The notes below the pieces were generated by a model that worked only from the letters and a program-made list of their open reading frames with translations, was not told the DNA's origin and did not search any database. Source: Sphingomonas sp. R-74633 (GTDB lineage Bacteria > Pseudomonadota > Alphaproteobacteria > Sphingomonadales > Sphingomonadaceae). Taken from it: DNA of 64,000 nucleotides. The stretch spans positions 496,001-560,000 of the forward strand of contig NZ_JACCFG010000003.1 in assembly GCF_013416555.1 (NCBI RefSeq), read 5' to 3'. Shown here piece after piece: positions 53,136 through 63,264 of the stretch. Every line of letters begins with the position of its first letter. Position 1 is the first letter of the stretch. The position numbers were made by a program, and so were the translations under genes.

Positions 53136-53148
53136 GAAGGGCGCGGGA

Positions 53149-55299
53149 TTATTGCTGCTCGCCGCGCGGCGCTTCGTTCCGCGGTGCCGGACCCGGCTGG
53201 CGGGGGGCATCGCGCGGATCGCGCTGCGCCGGGGCGGGTGCAGGTGCTGGAGCCCGCTTGCCGGTCATCCGGTCGATCCAGTCCTGGTCGAGCTGCTCGT
53301 CGCCCTGGGGCTGCTGCTGCCCGGGCTGCGGCTGCTCCTGCTGGTCGGTGCCGTCGCCGCGCGGCTGCTGGTCCTGGGGCAGCGGATTGCCGTCCTGGTC
53401 GACGAACATGCCGTTGTCGGGCTCGCCATAGGCGCTGTTCTCTTCGTCGAGCTGATATTCGGGCAGCGTCACCTGCGTGTCGAAGGCCTCGGCCGGGCGC
53501 TTCGCCACCGCCTTGATCATGAAATCATGGAAGGCGCGTGCCGGGGCGGTGCCGCCCTGCAGGCCGGGAACGACCTTGGCATCGTCGCGGCCCATCCATA
53601 CGCCGGTGGTGATTCCGCTCGAGAAGCCGATGAACCAGCCATCCTTGTTCGACGTGGTGGTGCCGGTCTTGCCCGCCACCGGACGGCCGATCTGCGCGGC
53701 ACGGCCGGTGCCGGTGGCCACCGCCGTCTGCATCAGGTCGGTCATCTGCGCGGCGACATAGGGGGCGACGAGCACATGGCTGGTGTCGACCTCGTGCTGG
53801 TAGATCACTGCGCCGTTCGCAGTGACGCGGGTGATGCCATAGGGCGTCACCGCCACGCCCTTGCTCGCCACCGAGGCGAAGGCGCGGGTCATGTCGATCA
53901 GGCGCACGTCCGAGGTGCCGAGCACCATGGCCGGATGGGTGTCCACCGGGGTGGTGATGCCGAAGCGGCGCGCCATATTGGCGATGTCGCCGAAGCCGAC
54001 TTCCTGGCCGAGCTTCGCCGCGATCGTGTTGACCGAATAGGCGAAGGCGGTGCGGATGTTCATCTCGCCGCGGAACGCACCCGAGCTGTTGCGCGGGCTC
54101 CAGCCGTTGATCGTCACCGGCTCGTCGACCACCAGGTCATCGGGCTTGTGGCCCGCTTCGAGCGCAGTCAGGTAGACGAACAGCTTGAAGGCCGAGCCCG
54201 GCTGGCGGGTCGCCTGAGTCGCGCGGTTGTAGATCGACGCGACATAATCCTTGCCGCCCACCATCGCGCGCACTGCACCGTCGCGGTCGAGCGCGATCAG
54301 CGCGCCCTGGGCATTCTTCGGCGCATTGGCACGGATCGCATCGTCGGCGGCGCGCTGCATCGAGAGGTCGAGCGTGGTCCACACTTCGAGCGGGGCCTCG
54401 GTCTCGTCGATCAGCACTTCGAGCTGGGGCAGCGCCCAGTCGGTGAAATAGCGCACGCTGTTCTGCTTGGGCTCGGGGGCGAGCGCCACGGTGCGCGGAT
54501 CGGTCGCCTTTGCCTGGGCGTCGCTGATTTTGCCGGTCTCGGCCATCAGGTCGAGCACCACGCTGGCGCGGCTGATCGCGGCGTCTGCGTCGGCGGTCGG
54601 CGAATAATGCGAGGGCGCCTTGACCAGGCCGGCGATCACCGCCGCCTCGGCCAAGGTCAAATTGGTCGCCGAATGACCGAAGAACTTCCGGCTCGCCGCG
54701 TCGATGCCATAGGCGCCGCCGCCGAAATAGACCTTGTTGAGATAGAGCTCGAGGATCTCGTCCTTCGAGAATTTGCGCTCCATCGCCAGCGCGATCACGC
54801 CTTCGCGCACCTTGCGGCCGAGGTCGTACTTGTTCGACAGGAAGATCGTGCGCGCCACCTGCTGGGTGATCGTCGAGCCGCCCTGCAGGCGCCGGCCCTC
54901 GTCATGCAGCTGCTTGGCGCGCCAGAACATGCGGGCGACGCCGACCGGATCGACGCCCCAGTGCGATTCGAAGCGGCGATCCTCGGTCGCGATGATCGCG
55001 TCCTTCATCACCTGCGGGATCTGGTTGTACTTGATCCACTCGCCATAGCTCGGTCCGAGCGAGACGAGCACGGTGCCGTCGGCGGCATGGACGCGGATCA
55101 TCTGGCCGTTGGGCGAGGATTTGAGCTCGTCGAAGCTCGGCAGCGTCGACTTGGTCGAATAGACCGCGATGAGCAGCGCGATGAAGGCAAGCAGCGCCAG
55201 GCTGCCGCCGCCGATCAGCGTCCAGAAGGTTACACGCTTCCAAAAGGCGAGGTCACGCCATTTGGACCTGCGGATGACTGCGGGCAGGTTGGATGCCAT
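53149..55299 (-). CDS. Class A penicillin-binding protein (PBP1A-like)
   Basis: Bifunctional peptidoglycan synthase of 716 residues: one transmembrane helix near 25-47, glycosyltransferase domain (GT51) with ATEDRRFESHWGVDPVG near 105 and QGGSTITQQ, and transpeptidase domain with SAFKLF (SxxK), SVNTIAAKL (SxN) and KTGTT near 580. The C-terminal tail (about 640-716) is rich in Q, P and D and likely disordered. Active-site residues are intact. Single gene; convergent with the protease gene. Confidence 0.95.
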   Translation of the reverse strand: MASNLPAVIRRSKWRDLAFWKRVTFWTLIGGGSLALLAFIALLIAVYSTKSTLPSFDELKSSPNGQMIRVHAADGTVLVSLGPSYGEWIKYNQIPQVMKDAIIATEDRRFESHWGVDPVGVARMFWRAKQLHDEGRRLQGGSTITQQVARTIFLSNKYDLGRKVREGVIALAMERKFSKDEILELYLNKVYFGGGAYGIDAASRKFFGHSATNLTLAEAAVIAGLVKAPSHYSPTADADAAISRASVVLDLMAETGKISDAQAKATDPRTVALAPEPKQNSVRYFTDWALPQLEVLIDETEAPLEVWTTLDLSMQRAADDAIRANAPKNAQGALIALDRDGAVRAMVGGKDYVASIYNRATQATRQPGSAFKLFVYLTALEAGHKPDDLVVDEPVTINGWSPRNSSGAFRGEMNIRTAFAYSVNTIAAKLGQEVGFGDIANMARRFGITTPVDTHPAMVLGTSDVRLIDMTRAFASVASKGVAVTPYGITRVTANGAVIYQHEVDTSHVLVAPYVAAQMTDLMQTAVATGTGRAAQIGRPVAGKTGTTTSNKDGWFIGFSSGITTGVWMGRDDAKVVPGLQGGTAPARAFHDFMIKAVAKRPAEAFDTQVTLPEYQLDEENSAYGEPDNGMFVDQDGNPLPQDQQPRGDGTDQQEQPQPGQQQPQGDEQLDQDWIDRMTGKRAPAPAPAPAQRDPRDAPRQPGPAPRNEAPRGEQQ

Positions 55300-55340
55300 C
55301 GGGGGGGTCGATTAAGCCCTATTCGGCCTGGTCACAAGGT

Positions 55341-55784
55341 TCAGGCGGTGGTGGAGTCGCTAGCCGAAGCCGGGTTTCCGCCACGTGAACGGAAATCGAG
55401 ACTCACCGAGTTGATGCAATATCGCAGTCCCGTCGGCGGTGGGCCGTCGGGGAAGACATGGCCCTGATGCCCGTCGCAGCGCGCGCAACGCACCTCGACG
55501 CGGCGCATGCCATGGCTGACATCGGCGTGTTCGGAAACATTGGCCGGGTCGATCGGCTGAGTGAAGCTCGGCCAGCCCGAGCCCGAGTCGAACTTGTCGA
55601 GGCTGTCGAACAGCTCGAGCTTGCACGCGGCGCAGGCATAGACGCCGTCGGCCTTGTTGTCGGTGTAACGGCCGGCAAAGGCGCGTTCGGTACCCGCCTC
55701 GCGCAGCACGTGAAACTGTTCCGGGGTCAGGCGCTTGCGCCATTCGGACTCGGGGAGGTTCAGATGCTCCATGGCATCAAGCAT
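55341..55784 (-). CDS. msrB: Peptide methionine-R-sulfoxide reductase MsrB
   Basis: Reduces methionine-R-sulfoxide in proteins. 147 residues: [22 protein letters not shown], zinc cysteines CAAC and CARC, GSGWPSF and the catalytic [12 protein letters not shown] near 120. Both start ATGs (55784 and 55772) are possible; the second gives [11 protein letters not shown]. No MsrA gene is adjacent. Confidence 0.94.
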   Translation of the reverse strand: MLDAMEHLNLPESEWRKRLTPEQFHVLREAGTERAFAGRYTDNKADGVYACAACKLELFDSLDKFDSGSGWPSFTQPIDPANVSEHADVSHGMRRVEVRCARCDGHQGHVFPDGPPPTGLRYCINSVSLDFRSRGGNPASASDSTTA

Positions 55785-55806
55785 GTGTGCGTGCCCGGGG
55801 TCCGCG

Positions 55807-56307
55807 TCAATCCGGGTTCGCGCGGAAGCGGGCTAAACCCTTGTTGACCTTCAATTGCCGCTTCAATTCCTCGGCGGGCGGCGCCCAGAGAAAGCCGAAG
55901 CTGACCGTGCCGTGCTTTGATTCGACGGCGTGGTGCAACCGGTGCGCCTGGACGATTCGCTTCATGTAGCGCGAGCGCGGCACATAGCGGTGCGCCACGC
56001 GCTGGTGGACGATCACGTCGTGGAAGCCGAAATAGATTGCGCCATATCCGGCGATTCCCGCGCCGATCCAAGTAGAGCCCGGCCACCAGCCCGCCTGCAC
56101 CCCGCCATAGAGCAGGATGATCGAGGGGATGGCGAAGATCACTGCATAGAGATCATTCCATTCGAACCAGCCGCTGCGGGCGCGGTGGTGGCTGGCGTGC
56201 AGGAACCAGCCCGGCCCGTGCATCACCCAGCGGTGCATCGCCCAGGCAAAGCTCTCCATCGCGGCGATGGTCGCGCAAAACAGGGCAAGGCCGATCCAGA
56301 CGGGCAT
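55807..56307 (-). CDS. crtZ: Beta-carotene hydroxylase CrtZ
   Basis: Membrane di-iron hydroxylase that adds 3-OH to beta-ionone rings, making zeaxanthin. 166 residues with about four helices and the four histidine motifs HRWVMH, HASHH, HDVIVHQ and [11 protein letters not shown]. Sphingomonads use it toward nostoxanthin-type yellow pigments. No other crt gene is in the window. The ATG at 56307 ([10 protein letters not shown]) is preferred over longer readings into the upstream gene. Confidence 0.92.
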   Translation of the reverse strand: MPVWIGLALFCATIAAMESFAWAMHRWVMHGPGWFLHASHHRARSGWFEWNDLYAVIFAIPSIILLYGGVQAGWWPGSTWIGAGIAGYGAIYFGFHDVIVHQRVAHRYVPRSRYMKRIVQAHRLHHAVESKHGTVSFGFLWAPPAEELKRQLKVNKGLARFRANPD

Positions 56308-56330
56308 GATCGCTAGATAGGCGCTCTCGT

Positions 56331-56819
56331 TCAGAAGGCGAACCCAGTGTCGCCGCATTTGGCGGGCGTCAGCGTATAGGAAGCGAACGGCTTCTCGCTG
56401 CCATCGGGCTTGCGCGCGGTGATCGTCCAGCGCCAGCTCTTGCCCTCGGGCGCCAGGCGGTTGGCGTAGACCGCATCGGGATAGGCATAATCGATCGCGA
56501 GCCCGCCCTGCTCGGTCCGCCCCTTGCCCGCCGCGCTGTAGCCGGCGCCGAAGCTGTCCATCCACCAGGCGCTGAGCTTGTCGCCGTCATGGTCACCGAT
56601 GACGATCGCCGCGTCATAGGGATCGGCGGGGTCGAGCCCGTGCGACTCGAGCAGGAGATAGCGCCCGCCCAGGCGCCACGCGGCGCGCACGCGAGTCGCC
56701 ACGCGCTTGCCCATTACTTCGCCCGGCGCTTCCCAGCAGCCGACAAGCGCATCGAGTGCGGCATGGGCGGGATCCGGAGCGGGTGTGAGGAACAGCGCAG
56801 TGGCAAGGGCGAGAGTCAT
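56331..56819 (-). CDS. Exported protein of unknown function (DUF1579-like)
   Basis: A 162-residue protein with a short signal (about 1-19, ending AHA). ALDALVGCWEAPGEVMGK is reminiscent of DUF1579/lipocalin-like families; GGRYLLLESHG, AAIVIGDHDGDKLSAWWMDSFG and SWRWTITARKPDGSEKPFASYTLTP follow. Two cysteines may bridge. Function unknown. It precedes crtZ by 23 bp and may share its transcript. Confidence 0.7.
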   Translation of the reverse strand: MTLALATALFLTPAPDPAHAALDALVGCWEAPGEVMGKRVATRVRAAWRLGGRYLLLESHGLDPADPYDAAIVIGDHDGDKLSAWWMDSFGAGYSAAGKGRTEQGGLAIDYAYPDAVYANRLAPEGKSWRWTITARKPDGSEKPFASYTLTPAKCGDTGFAF

Positions 56820-56867
56820 AAATGCGCCCCTAGCAATGGGTTCCGGGAGCGGCCACCACAAGCTACT

Positions 56868-56886
56868 ATTGCAATTACCTCGCAAT
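56868..56886. promoter_or_regulatory. Inverted repeat in the divergent sucC promoter region
   Basis: ATTGC and GCAAT flank a 9-bp spacer between the unknown exported gene (start 56819) and sucC (start 56979). The 19-bp dyad size fits a Fur-type box but the match is too weak to name. Kept as a site of possible interest only. Confidence 0.25.
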
Positions 56887-56978
56887 CGCATTTGCGCCGA
56901 AAAGATTTGGATTCCCCAGCGCTCCGTGCTTAAGGCAGCCGCAAACCCCTTCCCCACAAAAGACGAGGGCGCGTCCCC

Positions 56979-58181
<1,203 letters not shown>

Positions 58182-58463
58182 GCCTGCTTCGCCGCTCGCG
58201 GCGATTTTCCGAAAAAATGGGCGGAGGACCGGAACCCGGTCTTCCGCCCTTTTTGCGTCCGGTCCCTGCGGGCGCTCGACGCTAGGGCGCCGCTACGTCG
58301 CTCCCGAATATACGGTGAGTCCGTCTCGTCTCCGTAACAAGGCAGTTCGCGCCGCTTTTTCGATGATCGGGTATGCTGGACGCGCTTTTGGGGTGGACTT
58401 GAATCGATTCTCGTTCATTAGCGATCGGCATTGCCGACCTTCCACCGAGGGAGAGGGATTTCA
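58182..58463. other. Gap between sucC and etfB
   Basis: 282 bp without a gene. It holds the sucC terminator (58219-58254) and, near 58401-58410, the palindrome GAATCGATTC made of two overlapping GANTC sites. The etfB promoter presumably lies downstream of 58320 but no clear -35/-10 pair stands out. Confidence 0.5.
58219..58254 (+). terminator. Rho-independent terminator of sucC
   Basis: GGGCGGAGGACCGG pairs with CCGGTCTTCCGCCC (14 bp, one G-T) and is followed by five T residues. It lies 38 bp after the sucC stop and cleanly separates sucC from etfB. Confidence 0.93.
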
Positions 58464-59216
58464 ATGAAAGTTCTGGTGCCGGTCAAGCGCGTGCTTGACT
58501 ATAACGTGAAGCCTCGCGTGAAGGCGGACGGGACCGGGGTCGACCTGGCCAACGTCAAGATGAGCATGAACCCGTTCGACGAGATCGCGATCGAGGAAGC
58601 CGTGCGCCTGAAGGAAAAGGGCGCCGCGACCGAAGTCGTTGTTGTCACGATCGGCGTCGCCAAGGCGGAAACCGATGTGCTGCTCACTGCGCGCGCCATG
58701 GGTGCCGACCGCGCGATCCTGATCCAGACCGATGACGAGATCGAGCCGCTGGCCGTCGCCAAGCTCCTCGCCAAGGTCGCGGAGGAAGAGCAGCCCGGGC
58801 TGATCATCCTCGGCAAGCAGGCGATCGACGACGATTCGAACCAGACCGGCCAGATGCTGGGCGCGCTGCTCGGCTGGCCGCAGGGCACCTTTGCCTCGAA
58901 GGTCGAGCTGGGCGGACAGGGCGTGCAGGTCACCCGCGAAGTCGATGGTGGCCTCGAGACCGTGGACCTCAAGCTCCCCGCGATCGTCACCACCGATCTT
59001 CGCCTCAACGAGCCGCGCTATGCGACGCTGCCGAACATCATGAAGGCCAAGTCCAAGCCGGTCGCGAAGAAGACCATCGCGGATTACGGCGTCGACGTGG
59101 CCCCGCGCCTCAAGACGCTCAAGGTCGTCGAGCCGGCCAAGCGCTCGGCCGGCATCAAGGTGGGCTCGGTCGACGAGCTGGTCGAGAAGCTCAAGGGTCT
59201 GGGAGTCGTGAAATGA
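58464..59216 (+). CDS. etfB: Electron transfer flavoprotein subunit beta
   Basis: AMP-binding subunit of ETF, which takes electrons from acyl-CoA dehydrogenases (e.g. gcdH here) to ETF-ubiquinone oxidoreductase. 250 residues: [62 protein letters not shown] near 120-140 and [12 protein letters not shown]. The ATG at 58464 is chosen for the family start. etfA overlaps by ATGA. Confidence 0.97.
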   Translation: MKVLVPVKRVLDYNVKPRVKADGTGVDLANVKMSMNPFDEIAIEEAVRLKEKGAATEVVVVTIGVAKAETDVLLTARAMGADRAILIQTDDEIEPLAVAKLLAKVAEEEQPGLIILGKQAIDDDSNQTGQMLGALLGWPQGTFASKVELGGQGVQVTREVDGGLETVDLKLPAIVTTDLRLNEPRYATLPNIMKAKSKPVAKKTIADYGVDVAPRLKTLKVVEPAKRSAGIKVGSVDELVEKLKGLGVVK

Positions 59217-60142
59217 AGACTTTGGTCTGGGTCGAGCACGACAATCAGAACCTCAAGGACGCAACGCTCGCCGTGGTCACCGCCGCTGCGAAGCTGGGCG
59301 AAGTCCATCTCCTCGTCGCCGGCAAGGGCGTCGACGGCGTGGCCAAGCAGGCGGCGGCGATCGAAGGCGTGGGCAAGGTCCATGTCGCCGATGACGCGGC
59401 CTATGAGCATTTCCTCGCCGAGAACGTCGCACCGCTGATCACCGGCCTGATGGCCGATCATGATGCGGTCCTCTTCCCCGCAACCACCACGGGCAAGAAC
59501 GTGGCGCCGCGCGTCGCCGCCGGCCTCGACGTGATGCAGATCTCGGACATCCTCTCGGTCGAGGGTGCCGACACCTTCACCCGTCCGATCTATGCCGGCA
59601 ACGCGATCGCCACGGTGCAGACCAGCGACAAGAAGCTGGTGATCACCGTGCGCGGCACTGCCTTCGCCAAGGCTTCGGCCACCGGCGGCTCGGGCATGAT
59701 CGAAGCCGTGTCGGGCGAGGGCGACAAGGGCCTCTCCACCTTCGCGGGTGCCGAGATCGCCAAGTCCGAGCGTCCCGAGCTGACCAGCGCCAAGGTGATC
59801 GTCTCGGGCGGCCGCGCGCTCGGCTCGTCGGAGCAGTTCCACGCGCTGATCGATCCGCTGGCGGACAAGCTCGGCGCCGGCGTCGGCGCCTCGCGCGCCG
59901 CCGTGGACGCGGGCTATGCTCCCAACGACTATCAGGTCGGCCAGACCGGCAAGATCGTCGCTCCGGAAGTCTATGTCGCGATCGGCATCTCGGGCGCGAT
60001 CCAGCACCTCGCCGGCATGAAGGACTCCAAGACGATCATCGCGATCAACAAGGACGAGGACGCCCCGATCTTCCAGGTGGCGGACTATGGCCTGGTCGGC
60101 GACCTGTTCAAGGTGGTGCCGGAGCTGACCGAGAAGCTTTGA
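59213..60142 (+). CDS. etfA: Electron transfer flavoprotein subunit alpha
   Basis: FAD-binding subunit of ETF. 309 residues; N-terminal domain up to about 190, then the FAD domain: [65 protein letters not shown] and [20 protein letters not shown]. These are canonical. Terminator follows at 60168. Ends the etfBA operon. Confidence 0.97.
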   Translation: MKTLVWVEHDNQNLKDATLAVVTAAAKLGEVHLLVAGKGVDGVAKQAAAIEGVGKVHVADDAAYEHFLAENVAPLITGLMADHDAVLFPATTTGKNVAPRVAAGLDVMQISDILSVEGADTFTRPIYAGNAIATVQTSDKKLVITVRGTAFAKASATGGSGMIEAVSGEGDKGLSTFAGAEIAKSERPELTSAKVIVSGGRALGSSEQFHALIDPLADKLGAGVGASRAAVDAGYAPNDYQVGQTGKIVAPEVYVAIGISGAIQHLAGMKDSKTIIAINKDEDAPIFQVADYGLVGDLFKVVPELTEKL

Positions 60143-60167
60143 GGCGCAATCGCCGAAACGACAGGAT

Positions 60168-60200
60168 GGGGCGCTCCGAAAGGGGCGCCCCTTTCTATTT
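60168..60200 (+). terminator. Rho-independent terminator of etfBA
   Basis: GGGGCGCTCC pairs with GGGGCGCCCC around GAAA (10 bp, one G-T) and runs into TTTCTATTT. Located 25 bp after the etfA stop. Confidence 0.9.
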
Positions 60201-60206
60201 GGCCGT

Positions 60207-60866
60207 TCAAATGCGGTTCGCGCTAGCTGCCAGCCTTTCGCCCTGCCAGCGCGCGCGCTGCATCGCTTCCGAGAGGCCCGCGAACTGCTCGTCCGACAAG
60301 CCGGACTCGGCAAGGCTCTCCCTGGCTTCGCCCTTTGCCTTGCTCCAATAGGCATGGCGATACGGCCCCGTCGTCAAAAGCTCCTTTGCCACCCGGTCGA
60401 CGATTCCACGCATATGGCGCGTCGAGGGTCCCGCATTGTCGGTACCCTGGGTCTGCAGGCGGCCGAGCCATCCGATGAGGATCGCTTCCTCGTCCGAAGC
60501 GCGGTCTGCCTGAAAGTCGGCCTCTCGCGGGTCTTCCCCTTCATCGATGCGTGCCAGTAGCGCGGCGAGGAATCCCTGCGCGAACCCTGTCCGCTCGAAT
60601 TGCGCGTCCGGCGCGAGGTCCAGCAGCGCGTGGTTCAATGCATATTGCATCGCGACGCTGTCGGTGTAGCGGACATAGCCATCCCTCGGCAGGCCCGAAT
60701 AATAGTGGAAATCGCGTGACGCGATTTGGGCGGGAGGAGAGGGCACCGCTGTGTCGCGCCGGGCAGGCCCGGGTTCTCCGGTGACGGCGGACAGCTGCCG
60801 CACGCCGCGCAACGCCAGAAACGCGACCCCGGCGCCTGCGGCAATGGCAATGACCCAAGGATCCAT
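60207..60866 (-). CDS. Single-pass membrane protein of unknown function
   Basis: A 219-residue protein: an N-terminal helix (about 4-22, VIAIAAGAGVAFLALRGVR), then a soluble region rich in A, R, D and E without cysteine pairs; QYALNHALLDLAPDAQFERTGFAQGFLAAL and DEEAILIGWLGRLQTQG look helical. I recognise no domain. Codon use is like its neighbours. It is convergent with etfA and lies beside the MFS gene on the same strand. Confidence 0.6.
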   Translation of the reverse strand: MDPWVIAIAAGAGVAFLALRGVRQLSAVTGEPGPARRDTAVPSPPAQIASRDFHYYSGLPRDGYVRYTDSVAMQYALNHALLDLAPDAQFERTGFAQGFLAALLARIDEGEDPREADFQADRASDEEAILIGWLGRLQTQGTDNAGPSTRHMRGIVDRVAKELLTTGPYRHAYWSKAKGEARESLAESGLSDEQFAGLSEAMQRARWQGERLAASANRI

Positions 60867-60915
60867 CCCGCAAAGCTAACGCGTGTTCGGCGATCCTGCC
60901 ATCTGGTCTTGCAAC

Positions 60916-62151
60916 CTAATCCGCCCCCATCGGTCGGGGCGGCGTGACTTCGGGCAACGCCAGCGGCGGCACGGTCGACAGCTTCGCTGCAATCGCCAGC
61001 GCCACCACCGTCAGGACCCCGCAATAGAGCGCCACGCCGTTCCAGCCCCAGCCGGTCCAGGCAACCCCACCCGCCGAGCCGAGCAGGCTCGATCCGAGAT
61101 AATAGAAGAACAGGTAGAAGGCGGCCGCCTGCCCCCGGCTCGCCCGTGCGCGACGGCCGACCCAGCTCGAGGCGATCGAGTGCGCGCCGAAGAAACCGAT
61201 GGTGACGATGCCGATTCCCGCCACCACCAGTGTCAGCCAGTTCGACGCGGTCAGCGCCACTCCGATCAGCAGCATGCCGGTGGGAATCCAGAAGATCAGC
61301 CGCCGCCCGCGCTTCTCGGCGAGATGGCCGAACCAGGTCGAGCTGACCGAGCCGAGCAGATAGAGCAGGAAGATCGCGCCGATCGCCGCATGGCTCAGCC
61401 CGAACGGCGGCGCGAGCAGGCGGAAACCGACGTAATTGTAGACGGTGACGAAGACGCCCATCAGCAGGAATGCCTCGGCATAGAGCAAAGGCATGGCGCG
61501 GTCCTTGAACAGCTCGCGCCCGGCCGCGAGCACCGCGCTCGGATGGACTTCCTGCGGCACGAAGCGACGCGAGGGCGGGGCGAGGCGGCGGAAGCCCTCG
61601 GCCATGGCGAGGCCGACCAGCCCCACGAAGATCAGCCCCCAGCGCCAGTCGACCAGGCTGGTGACGACGCTCACCCCCAGCCGCCCGGCCATGCCGCCGA
61701 TGCCGCTGCCGGCGATATAGAGCCCCATTGCCGGCCCCACCGAGCGCGGCTCGATCTCCTCGCTGACATAGGCCATGGCGACCGCCGGCATCCCGGCGAG
61801 CGCGATCCCGGTAAGGAAGCGCAGGCCGAGCAGCGTATCCCAGCCCGGCGCCAGCCCGGTGAGCATGGTCAGCAGCCCCGCGCCGAACATCGCGCCCACC
61901 ATCAGCGGGCGCCTGCCCAGCTTGTCGGAGAGCATGCCGGCAATGACGATCGCCACCGCGAGCGGCCCGGTGGCGAGCGAGATCGCCAGGCTCGCCGCTT
62001 CGGCGCTGAGGTGAAACTCGCTGGCGAACAGCGGCAGCAGCGGCTGGGCCGAATAGAGCAGCGAAAAGGTCGAGAAGCCCGCGAACAGCATCGCGAGCGT
62101 CAATCGCCTATAGCCGGGGGTGCCGCGCGCGTAGCCGCCAGGTTCAGTCAT
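60916..62151 (-). CDS. MFS transporter (YnfM/arabinose-efflux-like)
   Basis: A 411-residue major facilitator with 12 predicted helices. YRRLTLAMLFAGFSTFSLLYSAQPLLPLFASEF is the N-terminal helix pair; the A-like motif is SDKLGRRPLMVGAMFGAG near 78; GMPAVAMAYVSEEIEPRSVGPAMGLYIAG sits in helix 4-5. Closest to drug/metabolite efflux carriers of the YnfM group. Substrate unknown. Monocistronic and divergent from the HNH gene. Confidence 0.88.
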   Translation of the reverse strand: MTEPGGYARGTPGYRRLTLAMLFAGFSTFSLLYSAQPLLPLFASEFHLSAEAASLAISLATGPLAVAIVIAGMLSDKLGRRPLMVGAMFGAGLLTMLTGLAPGWDTLLGLRFLTGIALAGMPAVAMAYVSEEIEPRSVGPAMGLYIAGSGIGGMAGRLGVSVVTSLVDWRWGLIFVGLVGLAMAEGFRRLAPPSRRFVPQEVHPSAVLAAGRELFKDRAMPLLYAEAFLLMGVFVTVYNYVGFRLLAPPFGLSHAAIGAIFLLYLLGSVSSTWFGHLAEKRGRRLIFWIPTGMLLIGVALTASNWLTLVVAGIGIVTIGFFGAHSIASSWVGRRARASRGQAAAFYLFFYYLGSSLLGSAGGVAWTGWGWNGVALYCGVLTVVALAIAAKLSTVPPLALPEVTPPRPMGAD

Positions 62152-62295
62152 GGTTGGCCAACGCGTCTGAACCCCTCAAGTACACGGCGCACCTGCATTT
62201 TTCGCAGCTACACTTCCTTATAGGGCAAGTGCGCAGCACATGCGGTGTCGAGGCCGGCTTGCCAAAGCCCGATCGGGGGCCATAGTCGGGCGCGC

Positions 62296-63192
62296 ATGGC
62301 CAACGGCGTCTTCATTCACCGCGAGGACTCGATTTATCGGGACACGCCGGCCGTCAGCTATCATTTCCCCAAGCAATATCTCGAGCGGGCGCGGGCCTGT
62401 ATCGGCGACTGGATTCTCTACTACGAGCCGGTGAAGGTGCGGCAGAGCCGCGGCTATTGGGCGATCGCTCGAGTGGAATCGGTCGTACCGGATCCGGATC
62501 AGCCCGGCATGTATTATGCGATGATTGAGCCCGGCAGCTTCCTGCAATTCAGCACGCCGGTGCCATTTGTCCTTGATGGGACGGTGGTCGAGCGCGGCCT
62601 GCTCAACGAGCAAGCAAAGATCTCCGGTCGTGCCCAGGCGGCGGTGCGCCCGATCTCGACCCAGGACTTCATCCGGATCGTCAACCTGGGCCTGCGCGAC
62701 GAGGACGAGATGCTGCCCCGCCGGGACGAACCGGCGGCCGAGAATCGCGTGCGCGAGGACGGACCCGCCTTCCATTTCGAAGAGCGGGAGCGCGTCCAGC
62801 AACTGGTTTCACGCCCGCTTCGGGATCGCGCCTTCCGCCGCACTGTGCTCGATGCCTATGACGCCCGGTGCGCGCTGACCGGTCTCAAGCTGATCAATGG
62901 CGGCGGGCGCGCAGAAGCCGAAGCCGCACATATCCGCCCGGTCGAAGCCAATGGCCCGGACATCGTCTCCAACGGCCTGGCACTGTCGGGGACGGTGCAT
63001 TGGATGTTCGATCGTGGCTTGCTGTCGCTCGGCGACGATCTCTCGATCCTTGTCTCGCGCCACGTCAACGACCGCGACAGCATCATGGCGCTGCTCAATC
63101 GCTCGGGCCACGCCCGGCTTCCTGCGCGGGCGGCGGATCATCCGCATCCGCTGTTCCTCGGCTGGCATCGCGAAACCTGTTTCAAGGGCTGA
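62296..63192 (+). CDS. HNH endonuclease with EVE/PUA-like N-terminal domain
   Basis: A 298-residue protein. N-terminal region (about 1-150: SYHFPKQYLERARACIGDWILYYEPV, GYWAIARVESVVPDP) resembles the EVE/PUA-like domain that reads modified bases. C-terminal HNH domain at about 200-275: YDARCALTGLK, AEAAHIRPVEANGPD, NGLALSGTVHWMFDRGLLSL. No methyltransferase or partner gene is nearby, so a modification-dependent (type IV-like) restriction role is possible. Start at 62296. Whether it cuts DNA is not known. Confidence 0.75.
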   Translation: MANGVFIHREDSIYRDTPAVSYHFPKQYLERARACIGDWILYYEPVKVRQSRGYWAIARVESVVPDPDQPGMYYAMIEPGSFLQFSTPVPFVLDGTVVERGLLNEQAKISGRAQAAVRPISTQDFIRIVNLGLRDEDEMLPRRDEPAAENRVREDGPAFHFEERERVQQLVSRPLRDRAFRRTVLDAYDARCALTGLKLINGGGRAEAEAAHIRPVEANGPDIVSNGLALSGTVHWMFDRGLLSLGDDLSILVSRHVNDRDSIMALLNRSGHARLPARAADHPHPLFLGWHRETCFKG

Positions 63193-63209
63193 ATGCATCC
63201 GCTGCATTC
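63191..63209. promoter_or_regulatory. Inverted repeat upstream of the terminal MFS gene
   Basis: GAATGCA and TGCATTC form perfect 7-bp arms with a 5-bp spacer, right at the HNH stop. A second dyad GCTGCA/TGCAGC lies at about 63235-63247, 18 bp before the MFS ATG. Either could be an operator or a weak terminator; neither has a T tract. Confidence 0.3.
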
Positions 63210-63264
63210 GTATGTGTGCCGCATAACCATTGACGCTGCAGTGCAGCATGACCACTTGGCATCG

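Noticed and set aside
53152..55467. Plus-strand frame of 771 codons across the PBP gene
   Set aside because: The minus-strand PBP has intact SxxK, SxN and KTG motifs; the antisense frame is compositionally biased.
55703..55716. CACGTGAAAC inside msrB as a parS half-site
   Set aside because: Left half has two mismatches, and it lies 12 kb away on the other side of the origin, so chance is likelier.
56868..56886. Calling the dyad upstream of sucC a Fur box
   Set aside because: The match to known Fur-type boxes is partial; size alone is not enough.
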